A stretch of DNA of 64,000 nt, taken from NCBI GenBank assembly GCA_039519185.1, contig CM076847.1, forward strand, positions 24,859,251 through 24,923,250, written 5' to 3'. Each line of letters opens with the position of its first letter. The stretch's first letter is position 1. This document shows positions 11,474-21,617 of the stretch, one piece after another. A program made the translations under genes and the position numbers. Origin of the DNA: Astragalus membranaceus. Lineage: Eukaryota; Streptophyta; Magnoliopsida; Fabales; Fabaceae. The notes below the pieces were generated by a model that worked only from the letters and a program-made list of their open reading frames with translations, had not been told where the DNA came from and did not search any database.

Positions 11474-12767
11474 CTTGACTCACGACGCAAAGGTCTGGTT
11501 CAACTTCATCAAGCAGTCCCTGTTGCCTACCTCTCATGCTACCAACTTGGAGAAAGAAAGAATGATGCTGTTGGATGCTATTCTGGGCAAAAAGAATGTC
11601 GATGTTGGACGGTTGATTTGTAGGGAAATCATGATTTGCAAAGGTAAAACTGCGGGTTATTTGTTTTTCCCTTGCCTGATCACTTCTCTATGTATAAGTG
11701 CTGGTGTTGAAGTCCTAGGAGAACAGAAAAGTTTCCCCATGGCTGCATTTCCTACAGTGTTGAGGGAGAAAAACATTTCTACAGCATCTGGTGATCCCAC
11801 CATGCTGCCGCAATTCATGCTGCAGCAACGGGCTGTTTGGGAATTTATGAAGAAACAGCACAATTGGATAGGAGCTATATTAGTTGCAAATTTGAAGGAT
11901 GTCTCTGATGTGGAAGCACCAACATTCCCAGAATGGGTGCTTGAGGAAGACATTATGGAACCAGGAGCTGTGGAAAAAGAAGTAAATGTGGAAGCTGAAG
12001 CAGAAGTGGTAGTTGAAAAGAAGAGAAAGAGGCAGGAAATAAAGAAAGGAAAGAAGAAACAGAATGAGCCGGTGGAAGAAGAGGAGATGCTAGAATCAGA
12101 TGATGAATCACTGAGTGAAGAGGAGAAAGACCAGTACAAGGAGATCTTGGCGGAGCTGAATAAGGAGAGTGATGAGGAGGACCCTGATACCTCTGAAGAG
12201 GAGAAGGAGCATGGTGAAGAGCAAGGTGAAGAAGAAGAGGAGGGTGAAGAAAGTGAGGAAGTTGATAGATCTGATGCTTCTTCTAAGTTTGAGGGAGACC
12301 CCAATGCTTCACGTGGTGACCCCCTACCTCCACCCAACACCACACAAAACCAACCACCAACAACTCCACGGTCTGACCCAGTGCCCTCACCAACCAAATC
12401 ACCCATCCCTGAATCTCAACCTCAACCCAAAATACCTACCCCTCCACCACAAACACCTGTAACACAGATCACTTCTGAGGCCATAGCAAAGGAATCTGCT
12501 GAAAGGATGAAGGCTGAAGCTGATAAGAGAGCCAAAGAGGCTAGGGAATTCGTGCTTGCCCACAAGAAGGCAAGTGTTTCTGATGCTGGTCCTGTTGTTG
12601 CTGATACAGGATCAGTGCTGCAGCATTCCATTGCTGCAGCAACAGAAACCACGACTGTCCCGAAGCTTTCTGGGGCTAAATCTTCCAAGTCTGCATCCAA
12701 GAAGCAAGGAAAGAGTACTGCAGTGCGTGCCAGCCCCAGAACTAAACCAGGAACTCCTGCACCCTAA
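11474..12767 (+). pseudogene. Athila second ORF, C-terminal part
   Basis: This continues the ORF split by E1; codons run from 11475 to a TAA at 12765-12767. The first 150 codons (THDAKVWFNFIKQSLLPT...) complete the plant transposon domain. A strongly acidic stretch follows (about 12060-12280, long Glu/Asp runs), then a proline-rich linker (about 12310-12460), an alanine/lysine-rich helix (about 12470-12560) and a basic serine/lysine tail. The layout suggests a nuclear or chromatin-associated protein rather than a surface protein; that is inference. TGCTGCAGCA occurs here at 11818, 12616 and 12632 in two codon phases. Confidence 0.6.
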
Positions 12768-13970
12768 TCTCCTGTGTGTTAGTTTTAGTATTGTTTTAAT
12801 ATTCTGTTAAGTTCTGTTTCTGTTTTAGCATGTTCTGTTCAAATAAACCTGTTTCTGTTTTAGTTGTGGTTCGTCTTATGTTTAGTTTGTGCCTGTTTTG
12901 TTTTATTTGCTGTCCGTTAGCTCTCTCCCCTTAGTTTAATTGCAGTGAGGACACCGCACAGTTCTAAGTGTGGGGGGGGGAGCTAGGCACTTGGCTTGTA
13001 ATCTGTTAGTGCAAATAAAAGGTAATGAATCTTAAAATTTTAGAAGTAGAGTTGAGCAAAAAAAACTTAGTGATGATATGGTAAGAAATGAGTGATTACA
13101 CCCCTGTTTGATGAGTGAACTATTATGTTTCTGCTCCTACACTTAAACTTGAACTCAAATAGGAACTTAGTGAATTAAAGATGATCTAAAACTAGGCTAG
13201 TGTTGGTAGACCTAGGGAAGTGCTAAATTTCTACTAAAAACTTAGGGCAGCATAAGAAACTAAGTTTGGGGGTTCTCTGAGATATATTAAGGCAAAGCAT
13301 GAAGGAATGCAGTGCTGCGGCAACCCCTGCTGCAGCAATGCTAAGTTGTGTGCACATAGTTTTAGGGCATGTAAATTTGAATCTGAATGAGGATGCAAAG
13401 CATCAAAGTCTGTGAATATGTAATGTGCTGCAATTGCCTGTTTTGTGCAAAAAAAAAGGGCATTGCAGTACAAAATCAAGTCAAAAGTCTGTACAAAGTG
13501 CAATTCTGAGCCTGTAATGCTGCAGCAACTAATGCTGCAGCAATGTTAATGTTAGGATTGAATAAGTGCACTGCCTTAAAAGTTCTGGATTGCTGCATCA
13601 AAGCCCTTAATCAAGCTCAACCCCCCTTTTCTGAGCATGAATTGTTAGTCTGCCCTTCATTTTGAAAAAGTTTTAGCTTTCCCAAAAGAAAACCTCTCTA
13701 TGTTTTAGCTAAGTGAAATCTTGAACCTTGCTCTGTTCTGAACTGAGTTAAGTGTCACACACACACACACTATTGAGCATGAATAAGCTAGGGAACTCAT
13801 TATTCAGAAGGATTGCAATTGAGTGATAGTCTGAAAGTTGATGCTCAGCTTGATTCTTCTTTATGCTTCATATTTGAATTGATTGATTGGTTGTGATTGC
13901 TTATTAACAGTTGTGCTTGCCTGTGTCAAGTGTCATTGCTTGAGGACAAGCAACGATTCAAGTTTGGGGG
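12768..13970 (+). other. Athila 3' non-coding tail with two G-tracts
   Basis: No credible gene. It carries a TGAGGAC...AAGTGTGGGGG module at 12945-12980 and a second, similar module that ends in the polypurine tract AGTTTGGGGG at 13961-13970, next to the 3' LTR. TGCTGCAGCA copies lie at 13328, 13518 and 13533, with a degenerate one at 13313. A short AC run is at 13755-13770. Confidence 0.6.
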
Positions 13971-15360
13971 TGTGATAACCATCCTTTATGATGGTTATTA
14001 CTTGCCTTTTTAGCTTGAATTTAAGTGATTTAATAAACTTGTTGTGTCGATTATGATGTAATTATGTGTTTAGGGTAGAAATAATAGTGCAGGAATGAAT
14101 TGGTTTAATTTGGGCATTTTGATGCCCTTGGTGCATTTAATTGTGTTTAGTGTCAGTGCTGCAGCAGCAGGTGCGTGCGCAATAGTGGAATTGCGGAAGA
14201 TGAGAGAGAAAGCTCAATGGGAGTGCGGAAAACACGGAAATTAAGGCAAGGACAGGTGTCAGAGCTGTATAATATGGAAAGATATTTCCTATAATGGAAT
14301 TCCCATGATTGCCCTTAAACCTAGGACGCATTTCCCTAAAAGGCCCTCATTCTAGGGTTGCGTGCAAGGAGACACTATATAAGGACATTTCCCTTTCTTC
14401 ATTAGGAGGCTCTGCTGTCAAGGGGAAGGTTAGAGATAGCTCCTCATAGCATGCTTAGCTCACCATTGTCACCCACAAGCTTCATTGCTGAGATCATTGC
14501 GACAGCACTACTTGGAATTACATTTCTCTTGGAGGATTTTTACTAGAAGAGCTGGAGCAGATCTCCATCACTACTACTGGAGTTCATGCACTGTTTCATC
14601 TTGATAGTATCATTTCTTTCCTTGAAATTTGTAATACGACTTCTACTCTTTTGTTTAAGTTGTTTTCTATGTTTTGCAAGTTCAATATGAGCTAATCTGT
14701 CATAGTTGAGATGCTGGATCTGATGTAACTAGATTTTTATGCTATTTATGAAGTATGTTTAATGTTATGCATTTTACCTTGTGTGTGATAATAATTCCAT
14801 TTTAGAGTAGGATTGGCCGTCTATTCTAAATAGTACTTATGAATTCAGAGATGGTTTGTAAATTAATCTCACAAGGTAATATGGGTAGTGGGCTTTAATG
14901 AGAGATCTTGATGTTCCTTGCTTAACCCTAGAGATAGGAAGGTATAGCCCATAAGGTGAATAGTGCCGGTGCTCAAGCAGCCTAGGAGGTACTTCTTTAG
15001 GGTTTAGAGATAAACTCTTGCAAGGAAAACCTACTGTGAAGTATTCGAGAGAATAACGTCTTATTGCTGCAGCACCTAATGTTGCAGCATTGAACATACC
15101 CTTAATAGCATATGAATGAAGTTACTGAAGTGAATGCATCTTAGCTTGTTCTCTTCACTGATTCTTAAATACCATTTCCATTATTCCTTATTTTTCATTA
15201 CTGCTTATGTTACCCAAAATTTGTGTGTCATTTACTTTCTTCATAATTTGTTAGCAAAATTAAACTCTTGTATTTAACTAAATTCCTCGTGGGAACGATC
15301 TCATTTACCCTTTATTACTTGTTAAGACAGTGTATACTTGCACTAAGTTTTCACACAACA
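13971..15360 (+). repeat. Athila 3' LTR
   Basis: It starts TGTGATAACC directly after the polypurine tract (the alternative start is TGATAACC at 13973) and ends TCACACAACA. A TATA box is at 14376-14384. The end (CTCGTGGGAACGATC and ACTTGC) matches the usual R-U5 end of this group. The 5' LTR is outside the window, so the TSD cannot be tested. Confidence 0.75.
14376..14384 (+). promoter_or_regulatory. TATA box of Athila LTR
   Basis: TATATAAGG sits about 405 bp into the LTR, as expected for the start of element transcription. A degenerate LTR copy may be silent. Confidence 0.6.
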
Positions 15361-16355
15361 CTATGCAATGGAGGTTAAAGCAAGCACCACTTTATGGAAA
15401 TTCTTGAAGAGAATGCCCCACTTTGAGAACAGCCCAGGTCTCAATTTCTATTTGTCTTTCACTATTCATAACTACATCAAATCTATTATAGTAGCATGTG
15501 AGTCACTAATTAAGCTTTTTTAAATTCAGATGTTAAAGTTTTCTATTGGTGTTAGTGTTTGCAAAATGAAATAGAGCACTAAGCATTTCTATTTGACTTT
15601 ATGGAAATTGAAAGTGTGGTAGTGGACTTCAAGTGTAGCAAGACTTGATATTGAAGGTATGCTATATAGTATTTGGACATGTTATATAGTTACCATTTTC
15701 TTTCTTTTGCTATGATTTTTTGCTCTCATGGTTTTTTCATGAGATTTTTTCTCTTCCCCGTAGCCATGCCTTTGTTAGTTTGTTTGAATGGAAGAGGTCC
15801 AATGCGTGTGTAGCTGAAATGCAGACCATGTTTATTCCAAGTTGCTTTTATGATTTACTTTTGTTTTGTGGACTAAATCTTAATGGAAAATTGATTATAA
15901 TTTGCTTGATGTTGCAACTTGTTGACTCTCTGTCATATGATGTAAGTTGTCCAATTTCAAGACCAATTGTGCAGGGTTTTGATTGTATTATAGTCAGTAT
16001 ATGGGGATTTAGCTGAGTATTAGAATTTTGTAGTAGGAAGTCAAATTGTAAGCCATTCCTGCATTGTTGGAGTTTATTTGTACTTGAAGACCTCCAATTG
16101 GTGTGTTATCATTCGGCAAACCAGACACTTGCCCGGAGATGCAGCACAATTGGGAAGACTCAATTTTCTGTTCAATATCGTGTCGCGACCAGGAGGGTTC
16201 GCGTCGCGATGGAAGCCTGATGCAGGAGCAACCTACAATTCTGTCCAATATCGCGTCGCGACGGGCTCGTGTCGCGACGCGATGCTTTGCTGAAGTTAGG
16301 GTTTTTAAATGAGTTTTGCGTTTTTTCATGGGAGATTGGTCATTGGAGCGCAGCC
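15361..16355. other. Older host sequence left of element A, partly LTR-like
   Basis: The first 700 bases contain short open frames that I do not recognise. From about 16100 the sequence resembles the upstream half of a degenerate LTR: a CG-rich word block (16180-16285), then AGGGTTTTTAAATGAG, which could be a decayed TATA region. It continues at 58961 once A is removed. No intact gene is supported. Confidence 0.35.
16180..16285. repeat. TCGCGACG word block outside E1/E2
   Basis: Four words (GTGTCGCGACC, GCGTCGCGATG, GCGTCGCGACGG, GTGTCGCGACGCGA) occur as two pairs preceded by similar TCCAATATCG or TTCAATATCG leads. The same word occurs in the otherwise unrelated LTRs of E1 and E2. Confidence 0.75.
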
Positions 16356-17304
16356 TGTAACACCCATTTCTACCCCGTAGTTTATTAACGTAAAAATCAG
16401 AGTTCTTAACGACAAAACGGATGCCACATTTCTCAAAAACAATTCGAAATACATAGCACTTTTTAAAACGTCGACGTCAAATAACATTCGATCACGCAGC
16501 GGAAAATTCAACAAAATAAATCATTAACATCGTTGCAAATATGCACGACTTCACCCACTAAAATCCAACAAAATACAAGTCATAAATAATTAAAACAAGT
16601 CAGCGTTCATCCCCCCCGAGTGCTACGTATCAGAGCGACGACACCGAACTAATGAAGAACTATGGCCTTCATTCGACATCACCTGCACGTTACCAACATT
16701 GGGGTAACATTCAAACAGAAGGGGTGAGATATCGCACTATATAATTAGCTACATGAAAAACAATATATATTCAGGTTACAGCAACAATTCATCATTTAAC
16801 ATTAGTCATCATCATTTCAGCATCAATCATCATTTAACATTAGTCATCATCATTTCAGCATCAATCATCATTTAACATCGGTCAACATCGTCTCAATCAC
16901 ATAAATATGCACGTAATGCGGAATGTGACTCAACTCAGGGCCACCGCCCTATAATGCATGTGGTACCATAATTCAAACCCGTAAATAGGGGTATCAACAT
17001 CGCAACGTCGTCGTCGTGGTTTGAGCATAGCTCCGTCGTAAAAATATGCAATGCATGCGACACTATGTAAATGCACGACAAATAGCAGCGATTACACAAC
17101 ACACAACAACATTGGAAAGCAACAATGGCCGTAGGCCTATAACACATCACCTACCAACAAATAGAGGCAACTTCGTCGTCGTATAACGTCGTCGTCCACA
17201 ATTTAGCAATTTTCAATATTTTTGGCAACATCACAACATTTTGGCAACATCGCAACAATCACATATTCAACATCATTTTAAACATCAATAATGGACTTCA
17301 CATT

Positions 17305-18158
17305 TGGGCAGCCACACTTGGCGCCCTTGGCGCCCACAGCGCCCAACAACACAATTGGCAGCCAAAACTGGCGCCCATGGCACCCATGGTGCCCAGCAGC
17401 ACAACGGGCAGCCAAACTGGCGCCCTTGGCGCCCAGCACACAATCACAGCAATAGGCAGCCTGATTTAGGCGCCCATGGCGCCCCTGCGCCAGACACATG
17501 CGCGCAACACAGCAACCGGGCAGCCAATCTTGGCGCCATTGGCGCCCAATGCGCCAGGAACAGCAACAAAAGCCATGAAGGGCAGCCACACTTGGCGCCC
17601 ATGGCCCCCGTAGTGCCAGGAGACAACATCAACAGCAACTTCGGGCAGCCACACTTGGCGCCCTTGGCGCCCATGCGCCAGAACATCGTAGAAAACCACA
17701 ATTTGGGCAGCCACCATCTTGGCGCCCATGGCTCCCATGCGCCAGAAAACATGGCCAACAGCAGTTGGGCAGCCACCACCATGGCGCCCATGGTGCCCAT
17801 GCGCCAGGACAATATGCAAGACAGCAACCTAGGGCAGCCACACTTGGCGCCCTTAGCGCCCATGCGCCAGAACCACACACCAAACATCAACTGGGCAGCC
17901 ACCACAGTGGCGCTCTTGGAGCCCATGCGCCACAACATCGTAGAGACATCACAGATTGGGCAGCCAATACTTGTCGCCCTTGGCGCCCCTGCGCCAGAAC
18001 AAACATAGGAACAGCAGACAACATCACAGGATGGCGCCCATGGCGCCCAGGCAACAGGAACAGGTTCAGGTTTTGGCGCCCAGGCAGCAACACGCACAGA
18101 ATTTTGGCGCCCAGGGGGGCGCCCAGTAACGGCAACATTGGCACCCATGGCGCCCTAT
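17305..18158. repeat. GGCGCC word array (LTR-A, left copy)
   Basis: Irregular tandem units of roughly 50-70 bp built from GGGCAGCCACACTTGG, GGCGCCCATGGCGCC and ATGCGCCAG words. TTTTGGCGCC at 18071-18080 fits the E2F consensus TTTSSCGC. The array gives long open frames on both strands that I consider artefacts. Confidence 0.85.
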
Positions 18159-18492
18159 GGACAGGATTTTGTGTTCAATTCATCATCAAGTGTATTCAAT
18201 CAATCTCCCATCATATTCAATCATATTCAGTCATGCTCAAACATCATCAATCAAATTTAATTCCTACAACTAAGGGTTTCTAACTTAATCACCTAGGGTT
18301 CCATTAGGCTTTCTACATAGAGCCCTTCATACACCCAATTATAGAGATAGAACCCCACCCTTACCTTAGCCTTTGAAGAACTCGAAATTTTTGGCTTGCC
18401 CTAGCTCTTCTCTTCTCTTCGCCACGCCCTCTCTTCTCTTTTCTCTATTTTTAATTTTTGTTCTTTCTCAAATGCGCAAAACCCTAACTAAT

Positions 18493-18503
18493 CCCTTTTT
18501 ATA
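18493..18503 (-). promoter_or_regulatory. TATA box of LTR-A (left copy)
   Basis: The minus sense reads TATAAAAAGGG, about 200 bp into the LTR. The same site in the other LTR is 58751-58761. In this family the word array lies downstream of the TATA box. Confidence 0.55.
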
Positions 18504-18693
18504 CTTAGTGAATTTTCATGGGCTTTTTCTATTGGATATGCGACTTAAACATGGGCCTTGCCCATGACACTCTAAATTCACTACTACTAACCCTAACCAT
18601 AGGTCCATATATTCTAACATTATTATTTATTTTATTATTTTCTACCAATTAATTTCTCAAACAATTTAATTAATCAATTAATTAAATTTTTGG

Positions 18694-18912
18694 GGATCAT
18701 ACCATAGCAGACCTTCTGTGCTTGGATACAATCCATCACTCGAAAAATCCTCTCCATTTCTTTCAACCAAGCTAAAGCACCATCGGGATCATACTTGCCC
18801 TTGAAGATTGGCGGATTCTCTCTCCGAAAGGTAGCCAAACTCCGAGACCCAGCATTCTCACCAGCATTCTGTTGATTCTGCACAGCCTGCGCCATAGCAG
18901 CTAGAGCAGCAG
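18694..18912 (-). pseudogene. B-type gag fragment beyond B's 3' LTR (N-terminal part)
   Basis: The minus-strand codons match the gag start of B (48457 downwards): AQAVQNQQNAGENAGSRS and WLKEMERIFRVMDC are recognisable. The start codon is at 21495, separated by the solo LTR 18913-21462. The fragment stops after about 90 codons where it joins LTR-A sequence. With the PBS at 21602-21613 it forms a third internal segment next to LTR-B, as in a tandem element. Confidence 0.75.
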
Positions 18913-19800
18913 TGTAACACCCTAAATATTTAATTAATTTATTTAATTAAGTATTTAGGTATTTCTTTTATTTAATTGGGTTTTAATTATTTATTGGAAT
19001 TGTTTTAATTGAGGGGTGGTGTGATGCTAGGAAGAGGAGGTGCATTCGAATGGATTGGGCTTAAGTGAAGCCCATGGCCCAATGGCTTGACCTAGGCGCA
19101 TTTTGGTGAGGAGTCTTGCCTAGGGTTTCACTTGTGTTCTTCGAATTAGCAAGAGAGAAAGAGAGGAGCGTGAGAAAGAGAGAGCAAGGGCGGCCAAGAG
19201 AGGAGAGAGAGTTCGAAGATCAAGGAGGAAGGAGATCTCCATTGTTGCTGAGGCTCTGTTGGTGACAGCATCCTAAGGCTCGAATTCTTCTTCTTGAAAG
19301 GTTAGGGGAGCTCTATCCTTCCATCTAATAGATCTCATGATAGGTCCTAGATCTAGGGTTTTAGACTAGATCCTTGATGCATGCCATGTTTCTTGATGTT
19401 CCTTGACGTTTCTTGATGTTTCTTGATGTTTCTTGATGCTCTTGATTTGTCCTTGATGATGAATTTATACATACATATGTATATGCATATATGCGAATTG
19501 ATTTACTATTTGAACATAGATATGACGTGATCTATGCGTTTGTTTTGATGATGATGGCACTTGTGTGTTCATGAAATTGCAATTGGGTGTGTTGGATGCT
19601 TGAAGGTTCGCATATGTGTGTGCATAGGTGCCTAGGGTGCCATAGTGTTGATGTTGATAATGAGTAAAATGATTTTGATGATGTGAATAAAGTTTGATTT
19701 TGGTGGTTGGAATTTTGGGTGTGTCAAAAAGTATATTTTGATGTTTTGAAATTGGCAAAAGTTGGTTTTTAGGTGTTTTTGATGTTGCTGGAAAACTGGC

Positions 19801-20050
19801 TGTGTTGCGCAGGATGTTGCCTCTGCGCCAGTTTTTGTGTGCTGTGTTGCGCAGAATGTTGCCTCTGCGCCAGTTTTTGTGTCTGGGTGTGTTGCGCAGG
19901 ATGTTGCCTCTGCGCCAGTTTTTGTGTGCTGTGTTGCGCAGAATGTTACCTCTGCGCCAGTTTTTGTGTCTGGGTGTGTTGCGCAGGATGTTGCCTCTGC
20001 GCCAGTTTTGTGGCACTGTGTTGCGCAGGATGTTGCCTCTGCGCCAGTTT
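19801..20050 (+). repeat. GCGCAGG/TGCGCCAG word array in solo LTR
   Basis: Six units of about 40-48 bp, each TGTTGCGCAGGATGTTGCC followed by TCTGCGCCAGTTTT. It occupies the same place relative to the conserved block as the arrays in LTR-B, E1 and E2. Confidence 0.85.
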
Positions 20051-20361
20051 TCAGCAGTGTTGCCTAATTTTTCCCAAACTTGTTTTTAACGTAACTTTTG
20101 ACTCGGGACTCCGTTTTTGACGATTCCAAGTGCGTTGAAAACCTTATTTCAGTGTCTGTGTGATTGTCCAATTTTAAATGCAGTGACCCAATTTTCTGAA
20201 AATGGTTGGCTGTGGCCTAAGTGCCCGTGGCCCTCTGTCGTTGGGAGATGACCTGTGCTGTGATGTTTTTCTAGAAACTTGTAACTTATTTAGTGCCTTG
20301 TGGGTGTTGCTGAATGGGCGCCATGTGGCTGCCCCGGTGTCTCTAGTGATGTTTTTGAGTT

Positions 20362-20545
20362 AAATGACTGTTTTGCCCTTAGTGGCTAATATTATTTATA
20401 ATGACGTGTAAATGACTGTTTTGCCCTTAGTGGCTAATATTATTTATAATGACGTGTAAATGACTGTTTTGCCCTTGGTGGCTAATATTAATTACAATGA
20501 CATGTAAATGACGATGATGCCCTTGGTGGCTAGTAGTTGACGTTT
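20362..20545 (+). repeat. 47-48-bp tandem repeat in solo LTR
   Basis: Three to four units, each containing AAATGACTGTTTTGCCC and TGGCTAATATTA, decaying toward the right. Confidence 0.8.
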
Positions 20546-21462
20546 TGCCCTCAGTGGCTATAGTTTGAGTTGATGATATTTTATGTGTAATTGACGACGA
20601 AACCCAGTGACGTTTAAGGCCCGAAAGGCTAAGTGATGTTAAGGTCAAAAAAGGCCAAGTGACGTTGTGTGTAAATTGTGAATTGGCAGGTGCAGTGCTT
20701 CTTGTGAGCAAACTGGTAAGTGACGGGTCACATAGTTGACTCTGATTTTGGGTATTTGTGTATTTGTGTGTTTGTGAGTGGTGCATGTCATAGTGTCTCA
20801 TGCCCCATATGCATAAACCTAGTGACGTTTTGAGGCCCATGTGGCTAAGTGACGATGAGGCCTTAAGGGCTAAGCGACGTTTGTGAAAAGGTACCTCATG
20901 CATATGCCCGCGAGTGGGTTGCATTTCATATGCCTACATGACATGAGATGAGTTATTGTAAGTGATGTGAATGATGATTGTGATGTGAATAATTTAGAGC
21001 TGTGACTTGACTTATGTACTTATCATATTTTCTATTATATGGATTGAAATGATGCTCACCCTTTCCTGTTTGAATGTTACCCCCGTGTTGGTAACGTGCA
21101 GGTGATTCCCAGTGAAGGCCTTAGCTTCACTTCTTGAGTCGAGTCGTCATGCTCTGATACGTAGAACCTGGGGGGATGAATTTGATGCTTTGCTGATGTG
21201 CTTAGATTTTTTTTTTATATACTGTTGATGTGTTGATTAACTTTTCCGCTGCGTTGATGCTGGATTTTATGACGTAGTTTCGATGTTTTGAGGTCTCCCT
21301 ATTGTGGAGTGCTATGTATGGCACCTTTGACGACGTACTATTTTATTTGAGACTTGAGGTTTTATTTTGACGTATGTGTGACACCCTCGTGGTGGAATCG
21401 AAAATGATTTTTGAATTCTGATTTTCTTAATTAAAATAAAAGGGTAGAAAGGGGGTGTTACA

Positions 21463-21617
21463 AACAGCAATTGCAGCATCGTTCCTCCCAGCCATTTCAA
21501 CTCACTTGCTACAAAACAAACAACAGTTAGATATAATTGACAACAAACCATTGTCAATTGACACTACGACTAGACAACTTGGCCGGACAGACCGAACTTT
21601 TGCTCTGATACCACTAA
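21463..21617 (-). pseudogene. Gag start, leader and PBS adjoining LTR-B (left copy)
   Basis: The minus-strand ATG at 21495-21493 begins MAGRNDAAIA, which continues beyond the solo LTR. The PBS TGGTATCAGAGC (minus) is at 21602-21613, five bases from LTR-B. This copy of the leader lies on the outer side of B's 3' LTR. Confidence 0.8.

Larger units (their letters stand above)
16356..18693 (-). repeat. Element A 3' LTR body
   Basis: It aligns with 56555-58960 along nearly its whole length. The last bases (GCGTTACA in plus sense) are missing and the sequence passes at 18693-18697 into a gag fragment of a B-type element. About 90 bp at 18602-18693 are also represented at 51422-51518, so the B insertion site is not a simple TSD. 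A minus-sense TATA box is at 18493-18503. Confidence 0.8.
18913..21462 (+). mobile_element. Solo LTR (chromovirus, related to LTR-B)
   Basis: A 2550-bp LTR, TGTAACACCC to GGGTGTTACA, inserted in gag. The flanks AGCAG (18908-18912) and AACAG (21463-21467) are a 5-bp TSD with one mismatch, and the interrupted gag (GAGCAGCAG/CAATTGCAG, compare 48420) resumes. No internal region is left, so an element was lost by LTR-LTR recombination. It holds its own word array (19801-20050), a 47-48-bp tandem repeat (20362-20545) and a diverged copy of the conserved LTR block (20085-20140). Confidence 0.85.

Noticed and set aside
2746..12767. Athila second ORF as a true envelope gene
   Set aside because: No signal peptide, membrane segment or cleavage site is visible; acidic and proline-rich stretches point to a soluble, probably nuclear protein.
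15720..16016. 98-codon ORF as a host gene
   Set aside because: No recognisable domain, hydrophobic AT-driven composition and no clear promoter; it lies in degenerate repeat sequence.
16780..16900. ATTAGTCATCATCATTTCAG repeats at 16800-16880 as a satellite
   Set aside because: Only two to three imperfect copies; the partner LTR (56980-57030) has fewer, so this is a minor LTR length variant.
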